A stretch of DNA of 64,000 bases from Vagococcus fluvialis bH819 (GTDB taxonomy: Bacteria > Bacillota > Bacilli > Lactobacillales > Vagococcaceae), in contig NZ_FWFD01000009.1 in assembly GCF_900163795.1 (NCBI RefSeq), forward strand, positions 186,001-250,000, read 5' to 3'. This document shows positions 52,977 through 60,997 of this stretch, one piece after another. Position 1 is the first letter of the stretch; the number at the start of each line of letters is the position of its first letter. The translations under genes were made by a program, and so were the position numbers. The notes under the pieces are model-generated. The model saw only the letters and a program-made list of their open reading frames with translations. It had not been told where the DNA came from and made no database searches.

Positions 52977-54041
52977 TTATTTTTCTAAATAATTTTTCAT
53001 TTCTTCTATTGATATGGTTTCAATTTTAGCTTTCCCAATTTTTTCTAAAAGAATAATATGGATACTATCTCCTCTTGTTTTTTTATCATGAGTCAAAGCT
53101 TCGAATAGTTTATCCTCTTCCCACTCTTCTAAGTGTATTGGCAAATGAAATTTAGTTAACATACTTTCTAATTCATTTAATAAGCCACTCGGCATAGTTC
53201 CTAGCTTCTCAGCATTTTTAGTAAGCTGGCACATCCCGATAGCAACAGCTTCACCATGCGTAATAACTCCAAATCCTTGTGTTTGTTCGATAGCATGACC
53301 TATTGTATGTCCAAAATTCAGAATAAGTCTAATACCTGTATCAAATTCATCCTCTTCCACAACGTTTCGTTTTACTTTGCAGCAAGCAAAAATAATTTCC
53401 TCAGAGTAGTTTAAAATATCTTTTTCATCTTTAATAGTACTTAGTAAATCCCAGAGTTCCTTATCTGCAACAGCTGCTGCTTTTACGACTTCAGCCATTC
53501 CCTCTTGCAGACGTCTATCTTCTAAAGTTAACAAGGTGTTAGGATCAATTAATACGCCATCTGGTTGAGCAAAAGTTCCCACTAAATTTTTAGCTACACT
53601 TGTATTAACTGCTGTTTTACCACCAATACTACTGTCTACTTGTGCTAAAAGTGTTGTCGGAATTTGCAAGAAATGAATACCTCTCATATAAGTAGATGCT
53701 ACAAATGCCCCTAAGTCTCCCACAACACCTCCACCAAGAATAATCACACCATCTTTTCTAGTCATCCCACATTCTGCTAAATAGTGATAAATTTTTTCTG
53801 CAGTCGCTAAATTTTTACTTGTTTCTCCTGGTTTAACCGCAATTAAAGAAACCTCAAATCCTGCTTCTCGAATCGCTTTTTCCACTTGTTCACCGTAAAG
53901 ATTTTCCACATTGTCATCTGAAATAATCACAATCTGTTGAGGTTTCCAAAGTGATTTAACCCATGTTCCAACATGAGTTAAACCGCCCTTTTCAATTAAT
54001 AAATCATAGTTTTTATTTGGTAGTGTCACACTTAACTTCAT
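52977..54041 (-). CDS. aroB: 3-dehydroquinate synthase
   Basis: Second shikimate step, cyclising DAHP with NAD+ and a divalent metal. KPGETSKNL, GGGVVGDLGAFVASTYMRGI and PTTLLAQVDSSIGGKTAVN form the nucleotide and substrate sites. Metal ligands lie in the LNFGHTIGHAIEQ and HGEAVAIGM motifs. Length 354. The start ATG has GAGGTG about 6 bases upstream. It sits 11 bases after aroF and 15 before aroC in a tightly packed operon. Confidence 0.96.
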   Translation of the reverse strand: MKLSVTLPNKNYDLLIEKGGLTHVGTWVKSLWKPQQIVIISDDNVENLYGEQVEKAIREAGFEVSLIAVKPGETSKNLATAEKIYHYLAECGMTRKDGVIILGGGVVGDLGAFVASTYMRGIHFLQIPTTLLAQVDSSIGGKTAVNTSVAKNLVGTFAQPDGVLIDPNTLLTLEDRRLQEGMAEVVKAAAVADKELWDLLSTIKDEKDILNYSEEIIFACCKVKRNVVEEDEFDTGIRLILNFGHTIGHAIEQTQGFGVITHGEAVAIGMCQLTKNAEKLGTMPSGLLNELESMLTKFHLPIHLEEWEEDKLFEALTHDKKTRGDSIHIILLEKIGKAKIETISIEEMKNYLEK

Positions 54042-54052
54042 TTTTTACACCT

Positions 54053-55087
54053 CTAAATTTTTTCTCTGATTTTTTTGATTTCTTTCATCGTTTTTTCCAT
54101 CACGTGGATTTGTTCCATCATATTCATGTAACGTTTTTCATTTAGAGATTGCTGTCCATCAGACCATGCGTTATTTGGATCCGGATGAATTTCAACGATC
54201 ATACCTGAAGCACCTGCTGCAATCCCTGCTACAGCCATTGGCGTCACATAATCCCAAACACCTACACCATGACTTGGATCCACAATTATTGGGAAATGAC
54301 TTAATTTTTGAATCACTGGTACGGCACTTAAATCCATTGTATTACGTGTTGCTGTTTCATAAGTTCGAATACCACGTTCAACAAAAATCACCTTTTGGTT
54401 TCCTGTAGCAGCAATATATTCTGCCGCATTTAACCATTCATCAATTGTTCCTGAAATACCACGTTTTAATGCAACTGGAAGTCCTGTTTTCCCAACGGCT
54501 TGAAGCAATTTGAAATTTTGCATATTACGTGCGCCAATCTGCAAAATATCTGTGTACTTTGCCACTAACTCTAAATTAGCTTCGTCCATGACTTCTGTGA
54601 TAACTTTCATATCGTATTTGTCAGCTGCTTGACGAATGTATTTCAAACCTTCTTCTTCTAATCCTTGGAATGCGTAAGGAGATGTTCTTGGTTTAAACGC
54701 TCCTCCTCTTAGGATAGTCGCTCCACCTTTTTTAGCTATTCGAGCACACTCCATAATTTGTTCCAAACCTTCAATCGAGCAAGGGCCTGCCATTGTTACA
54801 AAATTTTCTTCTCCACCAATTTTTACACCATCAACATCCACCACTGTATCTGTTGGATGGAATTCACGGCTTGTTAATTTGTAACTGCTGGTAATTTTCA
54901 CTGTGTCAGAAACCCCATCATAACTTCTAAAAGGCACATCAATCATTTTTTCGACATTGCCCACTAAACCAATGACTGTATGATCTTTCCCCTCACTTAA
55001 ATGGACCTCTAATCCTTCTTCTTTAATTCGTTTAATCACTGCATTCACTTGTTCTTTCGTTGCCTCTGGTTTCATTATAACGATCAT
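54053..55087 (-). CDS. aroF: 3-deoxy-7-phosphoheptulonate (DAHP) synthase, type I-beta
   Basis: Entry enzyme of the pathway (PEP plus erythrose-4-phosphate). The N-terminal ~85 residues form a ferredoxin-like regulatory domain (MKPEATKEQVNAVIKRIKEEG-type start). The barrel follows, with AGPCSIEG, GGAFKPRTSPYAFQG, IGARNMQNF, LKRGISGT and DPSHGVG. This is the Thermotoga-like I-beta layout, often inhibited by Phe/Tyr through the extra domain. Length 344. The start overlaps the aroE stop by ATGA. Confidence 0.95.
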   Translation of the reverse strand: MIVIMKPEATKEQVNAVIKRIKEEGLEVHLSEGKDHTVIGLVGNVEKMIDVPFRSYDGVSDTVKITSSYKLTSREFHPTDTVVDVDGVKIGGEENFVTMAGPCSIEGLEQIMECARIAKKGGATILRGGAFKPRTSPYAFQGLEEEGLKYIRQAADKYDMKVITEVMDEANLELVAKYTDILQIGARNMQNFKLLQAVGKTGLPVALKRGISGTIDEWLNAAEYIAATGNQKVIFVERGIRTYETATRNTMDLSAVPVIQKLSHFPIIVDPSHGVGVWDYVTPMAVAGIAAGASGMIVEIHPDPNNAWSDGQQSLNEKRYMNMMEQIHVMEKTMKEIKKIREKI

Positions 55088-55974
55088 TTATTTTTCCCCT
55101 TTTCATTAAGTTCTGATAATAATATATGTTTGATTTCTTTAACTGGCATTTTTTTATTTGTCATTAATTCAAATGCAATAGCTGCTTGATATATCAACAT
55201 CCCTAAGCCATTGATTGTTACAGCATTTTGCTTTTTGGCTTCTTTTAAAAACTGAGTCTCTAGTGGATGATAAATCAAATCAACCACAATATGTTCCGGT
55301 GTTATAGCATTTATCTGACTTATAGGAAGCTCACAACTATCTCCCATACCGATTTGTGTAGCGTTAACCAGAATTTGACTTTCTTTGATTTTTTGAATAA
55401 GTTCCGTCGTGTCAGCATAATCAAAGACTCGGATTATAGTTTCTGTTTTATCTGCTATTTCTTTTAATTCATGAGCCACTGTTTCGAATGTTTCGTTTTT
55501 TCTTTTAAAAACATTAATTTCAGAAATACCATCTAGGGCGCATTGACAAATGATGGCTCTTGATGCTCCACCTGCACCTAAAATAGTCATTGTTTTATTT
55601 TTAATCATCACATCTTGTTCTTCTAAACTTTTGATAAATCCTAATCCATCAGTATTGTGACCATATAATAGTTTGTTTTTCTGTACAACAGTATTGACGA
55701 CACCAATCAGTTTTGCTACTGGTGATAACTCATCACACATTTGGTAAGCTTTTTTTTTATAAGGCATTGATATATTAACACCTAGCATATCTAATGCTTT
55801 TACAGAAGCCATCACCTTTTCAAAATCAGATTCAGTTGTTTCAAAGGCTAAATAAACAGCATTTGTTTGAGTCAAAGAATAAGCAGTATTGTGAATTCTA
55901 GGTGATAAACTATGCTTTATTGGATTAGCTATTACACCAGCTAATCGTGTATATCCCGATATATAATCTTCCAT
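55084..55974 (-). CDS. aroE: Shikimate dehydrogenase
   Basis: NADPH-dependent reduction of 3-dehydroshikimate. Shikimate site: HSLSPRIHNTAY and the catalytic Lys in NISMPYKKKAYQM with NTDGLG. The NADP-binding loop is GAGGASRAI, and NATQIGM and GLGMLIYQAA follow. Length 296, slightly long, with a charged C-terminal tail. It is the first structural gene of the aro operon, with GAGGGGAG 6 bases before the ATG and a 413-base regulated leader upstream. Confidence 0.95.
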   Translation of the reverse strand: MEDYISGYTRLAGVIANPIKHSLSPRIHNTAYSLTQTNAVYLAFETTESDFEKVMASVKALDMLGVNISMPYKKKAYQMCDELSPVAKLIGVVNTVVQKNKLLYGHNTDGLGFIKSLEEQDVMIKNKTMTILGAGGASRAIICQCALDGISEINVFKRKNETFETVAHELKEIADKTETIIRVFDYADTTELIQKIKESQILVNATQIGMGDSCELPISQINAITPEHIVVDLIYHPLETQFLKEAKKQNAVTINGLGMLIYQAAIAFELMTNKKMPVKEIKHILLSELNEKGKNK

Positions 55975-55998
55975 AATTTCTCCCCTCTAATTACAAAT

Positions 55999-56053
55999 AA
56001 AAGACGATAACTTTTCATAGATTGAATAATCAAATCTATAGTTACCGTCTTTC
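55999..56053 (-). terminator. Second terminator-like hairpin in the aro leader
   Basis: A long imperfect stem. AAAGACGGTAACTATAGATT pairs with AATCTATG...AGTTATCGTCTTT, and the minus strand continues TTTATTTG, only about 25 bases before aroE. It repeats the ATAGATT/AATCTAT core of the first terminator. It may be a second attenuator or a structure controlling aroE translation. Confidence 0.6.
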
Positions 56054-56083
56054 TTGAATACATCGATTCAAAATATAAGAAAA

Positions 56084-56114
56084 GCCACTATAGATTTTTA
56101 ATCATCTATGTGGC
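56084..56114 (-). terminator. Attenuator terminator of the aro operon
   Basis: On the minus strand GCCACATAGAT pairs with ATCTATAGTGGC (one bulge), with an 8-base loop and the tail TTTTCTTATATTTT. It lies about 80 bases after the leader peptide stop. Its 3' arm can also pair over 7 bases with TATAGAT at the end of the leader frame (56203-56197), a possible antitermination pairing. Confidence 0.75.
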
Positions 56115-56150
56115 TCTTTAAAGTCAATTTAAAGATCTTTAGCCTTCATA

Positions 56151-56175
56151 GATACAAACTGTCTTTGTTTGTATC
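56151..56175 (-). promoter_or_regulatory. Leader hairpin after the aro leader peptide
   Basis: Perfect 9-base arms GATACAAAC / GTTTGTATC with a 7-base loop, starting about 20 bases after the leader peptide stop. By position it would be the pause or antiterminator-competing hairpin in an attenuation mechanism. Confidence 0.6.
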
Positions 56176-56194
56176 CGTTAATAGGGCACAAACA

Positions 56195-56260
56195 TCATCT
56201 ATAATAGCTAAAGTAAAAGTTATTCAGTTGTGAGGTAAGACGGATATTATTTTTATTCAT
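56195..56260 (-). CDS. Aromatic leader peptide (21 residues) of the aro operon
   Basis: An ATG at 56260 opens a 21-codon frame ending at TGA 56195. The peptide starts MNKNNIRLTSQ and ends NNFYFSYYR. Residues 15-20 contain two Phe and three Tyr in six codons, the products of the operon downstream. GGAG lies 8 bases before the ATG, and a consensus promoter lies about 40 bases further up. Ribosome stalling when Phe-tRNA or Tyr-tRNA is scarce would be expected to change folding of the following hairpins and let transcription continue into aroE. The mechanism is inferred; codon content, position and hairpins are seen directly. Confidence 0.75.
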   Translation of the reverse strand: MNKNNIRLTSQLNNFYFSYYR

Positions 56261-56301
56261 GTCATTCACTCCAACGGGTTTTTTATTTAATAATTGTTCA
56301 C

Positions 56302-56330
56302 AGTATAACCATAAATATTTTCAATGTCAA
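56302..56330 (-). promoter_or_regulatory. Promoter of the aro operon
   Basis: On the minus strand TTGACA (56330-56325), exactly 17 bases, TATACT (56307-56302). Transcription would begin near 56295, about 35 bases before the leader peptide. Confidence 0.85.
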
Positions 56331-56387
56331 TTTATTTTTCCTAATTCATTTTTTTGGTATACTATCACAAAAGGAAGGTGAAGAAAA

Positions 56388-57677
56388 TTGACTACCAAAC
56401 TAATCGTTATTTCTATTGATGCACTTGGTGCTATTGATATTGACTTACATCAAGAAAAAATCCCCACTTTATATTCACTTATCAAAAAAGGAACTCTTGT
56501 CAAAAAAATAAAAGGAATTTATCCAACACTAGCTTACCCCTCTCACGTTACTTTAATGACAGGGATGTATCCTAAGAATCACGGGATTATAAATAATACT
56601 AAAAACCAATCGGCTCGCTTATCTCCAGACTGGTTTTGGTATGACCGAGAAATCAAGGTTCCCACCGTTTATGATACTGCAAGAAAAGAAGGCTTAACAA
56701 CTGCTTCTTTTCTTTGGCCGGTTACTGCTAGTAGTTCCATTGATTATAATATCGCAGAAATTTTTCCTAACCGAATTTGGAATAACCAAGTTATGATTTC
56801 TCTAAAAGCAAGTTCTCCTTTATTCTTATTAACAATGAATCAAAAATATGGACACTTGCGAAAAGGAATCATGCAACCTTTTCTTGATGATTTCATTACA
56901 GCATGTACTGTTGATACTATCCTGACTAAATCGCCTAATTTAACTTTAGTTCATTTAGTCGATATGGATTCTATGCGTCATGCTTATGGTGTTCAATCTA
57001 AAGAAGCAATTGATGCCCTTCAAAGACAGGATGCTCGTCTAGAAAAAATTATTCAAGCCACTAAAGACAACGGAACATTTGATCAAACTCATTTTGTTGT
57101 TTTAGGTGACCATTATCAAATAGACGTTGCGACTATGATCAAATTGAATGCTCTATTTGTCAAAAAAGGGTGGTCCAAACTCAAAAAAAATGGTTCAATC
57201 AAACCAAATTGGCAAGTTTACGCTAAAAGTTGTGATGGATCAACTTACATCTATTGTAGTCAAAACTGTCGGGTTGCGACTGAAATAATCAAGGAAAGTA
57301 TTATTCATTTAGACGGTATCGAACATGTTTATCTCGCAGATGAAATCAAGAAGATGGGAGCCGATCCTAACGCGACTCTGATGGTAGAGGCTAAACCAGG
57401 TTTTTATTTTAACGATGAGGCACAAGGAACACTTTTTGAGAAAGTGACCAAACAAGATATAGGTAAAATTAACCGCTACTTTGGCGTTCATGGATTTCAT
57501 CCAGATAAACCCAATTATGAAACAACCGCTTGCTTCTTTGGACCAACAATCAAAGAAAATCATATTATCGAGCATGCTAACCTAATAGACGAAGCTCCAA
57601 CATTCGCCAAATTATTAAATTTAAAAACCTTTCCTAAAAAAACTGACGGAAAATGTTTGGACGATGTCTTTAGATAG
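56388..57677 (+). CDS. Alkaline-phosphatase-superfamily phosphodiesterase-like protein, nucleophile replaced
   Basis: A 429-residue protein of the type I phosphodiesterase/nucleotide pyrophosphatase family, without signal peptide or membrane segment. Metal ligands are in place: Asp11 (ISIDALG), Asp194 and His198 (MDSMRH), Asp241-His242 (LGDHYQ) and His368 (GVHGFHPDK). In relatives the nucleophile Thr follows PxxT before [FY]PxH; here residues 46-53 read PTLAYPSH, with Ala49 at that place. Activity may be lost or moved to Thr47 or Ser52. The start codon is TTG, with GGAAGGTG about 7 bases upstream. It has its own strong terminator. Confidence 0.8.
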   Translation: MTTKLIVISIDALGAIDIDLHQEKIPTLYSLIKKGTLVKKIKGIYPTLAYPSHVTLMTGMYPKNHGIINNTKNQSARLSPDWFWYDREIKVPTVYDTARKEGLTTASFLWPVTASSSIDYNIAEIFPNRIWNNQVMISLKASSPLFLLTMNQKYGHLRKGIMQPFLDDFITACTVDTILTKSPNLTLVHLVDMDSMRHAYGVQSKEAIDALQRQDARLEKIIQATKDNGTFDQTHFVVLGDHYQIDVATMIKLNALFVKKGWSKLKKNGSIKPNWQVYAKSCDGSTYIYCSQNCRVATEIIKESIIHLDGIEHVYLADEIKKMGADPNATLMVEAKPGFYFNDEAQGTLFEKVTKQDIGKINRYFGVHGFHPDKPNYETTACFFGPTIKENHIIEHANLIDEAPTFAKLLNLKTFPKKTDGKCLDDVFR

Positions 57678-57693
57678 GGCGGGTAACTTCAAG

Positions 57694-57740
57694 CAAAGAA
57701 ACTCAAAATCGACTCTTTCAATCGATTTTGAGTTTCTTTG
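57694..57740. terminator. Bidirectional terminator between phosphodiesterase and phosphatase genes
   Basis: Perfect 19-base arms (CAAAGAAACTCAAAATCGA and its complement) with a 9-base loop. T runs follow on the plus strand (TTTTTT). Confidence 0.88.
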
Positions 57741-57746
57741 TTTTTT

Positions 57747-58364
57747 CTAAACACTCTGTTCTTGATAGTGTGATATATTACTATAATCGATTAAGCTAGC
57801 TTTTCCATCTTCTACAATAATTTTAGTCAAACTATTAGGTAAAACATCTTCTAATTCAGTCAATGGAATATCTAGTAAATCGGAAACCATCGTTTTAATC
57901 GTAATTCTATGTGAGACAACAGCGACATGTTTTTCAGGAAGCGACTTAATTATCCCATCTAAACTATTAGCACTTCTTTCACTTAATTCAGCAAATGTTT
58001 CGCCTTTATTTTCTGCTTGAAAATTCAGCGGATTATGCCAAAATAAATCCCATTCTTTTGGGTATTTATTTTCAATTTCGGTATATGTCTTTCCTTCCCA
58101 AAGTCCCATATCGATTTCTTGAAAGCCGTCGTCCTTAATAACAGGAACTTTTAACTGTTGATTGACTAGCTCACTTGTTTTTATCGCTCGAATACTAGGA
58201 CTTGTACAAATCAAATCAATAGGTTCACTAGCTAATTTTTCTCCTAGTAACGTTGCTTGCTGAATTCCTCTTTCTGTTAAATCTGAATTTTTCAATCCTT
58301 GCATTTTTTTCATCTCATTCCAAACCGTCTGACCATGTCTAATTAAATAGAGTGTTGTTTTCAT
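57747..58364 (-). CDS. Histidine phosphatase family protein
   Basis: A 205-residue phosphoglycerate-mutase-like phosphatase. The catalytic His is in LYLIRHGQTVWNE (RHG motif, residues 9-11). The acid region is DMGLWEGKTYTEIE, and the second His is in AVVSHRITIKTM. Relatives include cofactor-independent broad phosphatases (PhoE, CobC, GpmB types); the substrate is unknown. The start ATG has GGGAAGAG about 7 bases upstream. It stands back to back with the LysR gene, with a 112-base shared promoter region. Confidence 0.87.
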   Translation of the reverse strand: MKTTLYLIRHGQTVWNEMKKMQGLKNSDLTERGIQQATLLGEKLASEPIDLICTSPSIRAIKTSELVNQQLKVPVIKDDGFQEIDMGLWEGKTYTEIENKYPKEWDLFWHNPLNFQAENKGETFAELSERSANSLDGIIKSLPEKHVAVVSHRITIKTMVSDLLDIPLTELEDVLPNSLTKIIVEDGKASLIDYSNISHYQEQSV

Positions 58365-58476
58365 TTTTTCTCTTCCCTTCTTACTTAATACCTACCTAAC
58401 AGTTTAAAAGAAAGCTGATTTGATTTATAATACTTTTATCACCTTTACCCATAATAAAAAGTTATAGGAGGAAATA

Positions 58477-59340
58477 ATGAACTTACACTCACTACGATAT
58501 TTTTATGACGCTTCTTTCTATCCAAGTCTCACCGAAGCCAGTCACCATCTACATATCAGCCAACCAGCCTTAACAAAACACATCAAAAATTTAGAGGAAG
58601 ACTATGGTGTTAAGCTTTACGAAAAAAATGGTCGTCATATCACTTTAACTTCTATCGGTAATGAATTAATCAAAGAATGCCATATTTTATTCCAACAAGC
58701 GGATAAAATCGAATGTTTTCTTAATCAAAAAAGTACTCATTATCCATTAAAAGTAGGTCTTACGCAACTTAATAGTGAGGAGTTCATTAAGAATATTTTG
58801 ATAAACGATTCCTTTGATTCTATTAAAATTGAATTAACGACAGGTAATACAAAAAAAATCGCTCAATTATTAGTGAATGAATTAATCGATGTCGCTATTC
58901 TTCCAGAATCAGACTCTTTCGCTCATTTTGAGAAAGAAAAATTATTTTCTGATGAATTAATCTTTTTATCTCATCCAGATTATTGCGAAAATCATCTTTC
59001 TAAAAGCCAATTATCTGATTATCAATTTATTAAACGAGAAGCAGGAAGTTTTATTCAAGAAATTTTAAATAATTGGAAACAGCCTAATGTCACTTTTTCA
59101 AATCAAGTAGCAACTCATGCCGAAGCATTGCTTTTATGTGAATATAAAAATGGTCTTTACCTATGCTCTAGCATTCAAGCAAAGTCATTAATTGATTCTG
59201 GTAAATTTCAGCAAGTTGTGATTGAAAACTCTCCTAAAATAACTAGGGATTTTTATTTATACTTTAATAAACAACAAGAAATAAAATACTTTAAACGCTA
59301 CATTAAACAAATTAGTCATGAGTTTCAAAAAACAATTTAA
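58477..59340 (+). CDS. LysR family transcriptional regulator
   Basis: A 287-residue regulator. Its N-terminal winged helix (MNLHSLRYFYDASFYPSLTEASHHLHISQPALTKHIKNLEEDYG, split by its turn near residue 20) is characteristic of LysR proteins. A substrate-binding domain follows from about residue 88. The ligand is unknown. GGAGG lies 6 bases before the ATG. It diverges from the histidine phosphatase gene and converges on the pcp cassette. LysR proteins often control the divergent neighbour, but no operator was identified. Confidence 0.9.
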   Translation: MNLHSLRYFYDASFYPSLTEASHHLHISQPALTKHIKNLEEDYGVKLYEKNGRHITLTSIGNELIKECHILFQQADKIECFLNQKSTHYPLKVGLTQLNSEEFIKNILINDSFDSIKIELTTGNTKKIAQLLVNELIDVAILPESDSFAHFEKEKLFSDELIFLSHPDYCENHLSKSQLSDYQFIKREAGSFIQEILNNWKQPNVTFSNQVATHAEALLLCEYKNGLYLCSSIQAKSLIDSGKFQQVVIENSPKITRDFYLYFNKQQEIKYFKRYIKQISHEFQKTI

Positions 59341-59350
59341 TTTAAAAAGA

Positions 59351-59381
59351 GCCACCTCACTTTAAACTTAGGTGAGATGGC
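59351..59381. terminator. Terminator between the LysR gene and pcp
   Basis: GCCACCTCAC / GTGAGATGGC stem (one mismatch) with an 11-base loop, flanked by A and T runs. It is positioned to end both converging transcripts. Confidence 0.75.
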
Positions 59382-59406
59382 TTGTTTATTATTAAAAAAT
59401 ATTAAA

Positions 59407-60054
59407 CTAGTGAGTTTGCCCACCAACAATATTTAAATCTTCTTTACCGTCAAATACAACAATCGCTTCAAGAGCAGCAACAATACCTCTAGTAATATCT
59501 TCTAGACTCATTGCTGGCATTCCCGGTCTTTCTACTACTTGTTCTGGTAAAAATGGCACATGCATAAATCCAGCTTTAACTTTTGGAAATTCAGTGTGAG
59601 CCATGTATAAACATTGATACATAATGTGGTTACAGACAAATGTTCCTGCTGTATTTGATACTGATGCTGGTAATCCAGCTTCTTTAATAGCAGTAACCAT
59701 TGCTTTAACAGGATGTTGTGTGAAATAAGCACTCTCTCCATCAGATTTAATCATCATATCTATTGGTTGATTGCCATCATTATCCGGGATACGAGCGTCG
59801 TCTAAATTAATCGCCACTCTTTCAGGTGTTAAATCAAAACGTCCACCGGCTTGTCCAATATTTAAAACATAATCCACATCATGTTTATTTAGTGCTTCAC
59901 GTGTCACTTCAGCACTTTTACCAAAAACAGTTGGAATTTCTAACTTTATAATTTCTGCACCTGCAATTGTATTTGGCAATTTTTTAACTGCCTCGATTGC
60001 AGGATTCATTGTATCTGTTCCAAATGGATCAAATCCAGTAACTAAAATTTTCAT
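59407..60054 (-). CDS. pcp: Pyroglutamyl-peptidase I
   Basis: Cysteine peptidase that removes N-terminal pyroglutamate (5-oxoproline) from peptides. It begins [19 protein letters not shown]. The triad is visible: Glu78 in [17 protein letters not shown], Cys141 in [13 protein letters not shown] and His165 in [10 protein letters not shown]. Length 215 is normal. The start ATG has AGAGGAAG about 7 bases upstream. It is the last gene of a cassette with the DUF969 and DUF979 membrane proteins, a recurrent grouping in Firmicutes that suggests uptake of pyroglutamate or related compounds. Confidence 0.96.
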   Translation of the reverse strand: MKILVTGFDPFGTDTMNPAIEAVKKLPNTIAGAEIIKLEIPTVFGKSAEVTREALNKHDVDYVLNIGQAGGRFDLTPERVAINLDDARIPDNDGNQPIDMMIKSDGESAYFTQHPVKAMVTAIKEAGLPASVSNTAGTFVCNHIMYQCLYMAHTEFPKVKAGFMHVPFLPEQVVERPGMPAMSLEDITRGIVAALEAIVVFDGKEDLNIVGGQTH

Positions 60055-60073
60055 TTTTTTCTTCCTCTCTTAA

Positions 60074-60997
60074 TTAAAATGCCCAGAAATACATTAAAGC
60101 AATGTGTACAATAATCATCATAAGCGCAATAGGAACTTGCTCTTTAATAACGCCATAAGGATTTTTCATTTCAAGAAGTGATGCAGGTAGCGCGTTAAAA
60201 TTAGCAGCCATTGGTGTTAGCAAAGTACCACAATAGCCTGCAGTTAAAGCTAATGCTCCCGCAATAGCCGGATCAGCGCCTTGCATGATGACAAAAGGAA
60301 CACCGACACCAGCAGTAATCACTGTAAAAGCCGCAAAACCATTCCCCATGATAACTGTAAAAATAACCATACCTAGAACATAAGCAATAGAACCTGCTAA
60401 ACGATTGCCTTCCGGAACAAAACCACCAATCATTTGAGCAATTACGTCACCCACACCAGCGATGGTGAAGATAGCCCCTAAAGCTGCTAAAAGTTGTGGT
60501 AAAATACCAGATGTTCCCATCGCTTGCATCATGCGATCACTTTCATAAGCTACTTCTTTAGGTTTTGATTTAAAGATAGCCATTGCTAAAATAATACCAA
60601 TTACTGCAGCTACACCAATTGCAGCCTTACTTGATGGCTTAATAAACATGGCTAACAAAACTGAGATAATAGCTAGCGCCAATACAGGTACAAAAATTGC
60701 ATTTCCATATTTCTTAGCATCTGCTTCCAATTTTTCTTGCTTGACAGGTGTAAATTTACTTATTTCAAATTGTTTAAATAGTGAGATAACACCTAAAAAT
60801 GCTACCAATCCACCATTAACAACATTTGGTAAAAATTTACCTAACATAAATAAAATGCCTAAATCTAACCAAAAAAGAGATGTTCCGATTCTTTTCGTAT
60901 TATTTAGATCCTTAAATACTTTATAGCCTGTATAAACTAATTGCAAACCAATCAAAATAAAGAAGAATTCTAATAAATTATTAAAAAATATTTCCAT
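60074..60997 (-). CDS. DUF979 family membrane protein
   Basis: A 307-residue integral membrane protein with about nine hydrophobic segments and the late motifs VIMGNGFAAFTVITAGVG and GYCGTLLTPMAANFNALPA. These resemble the re-entrant loops of ion-transporter-superfamily carriers. It belongs to DUF979 and always travels with DUF969. Its ATG shares one base with the DUF969 stop (TAATG), so the two probably form one transporter. Substrate inferred from pcp linkage: 5-oxoproline or a derived compound; not proven. Confidence 0.88.
   Translation of the reverse strand: MEIFFNNLLEFFFILIGLQLVYTGYKVFKDLNNTKRIGTSLFWLDLGILFMLGKFLPNVVNGGLVAFLGVISLFKQFEISKFTPVKQEKLEADAKKYGNAIFVPVLALAIISVLLAMFIKPSSKAAIGVAAVIGIILAMAIFKSKPKEVAYESDRMMQAMGTSGILPQLLAALGAIFTIAGVGDVIAQMIGGFVPEGNRLAGSIAYVLGMVIFTVIMGNGFAAFTVITAGVGVPFVIMQGADPAIAGALALTAGYCGTLLTPMAANFNALPASLLEMKNPYGVIKEQVPIALMMIIVHIALMYFWAF

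Noticed and set aside
55975-56387. T-box riboswitch before aroE
   Set aside because: No GGTGGTACCGCG-type core is present, unlike the alaS leader; the leader peptide with hairpins explains the region better.
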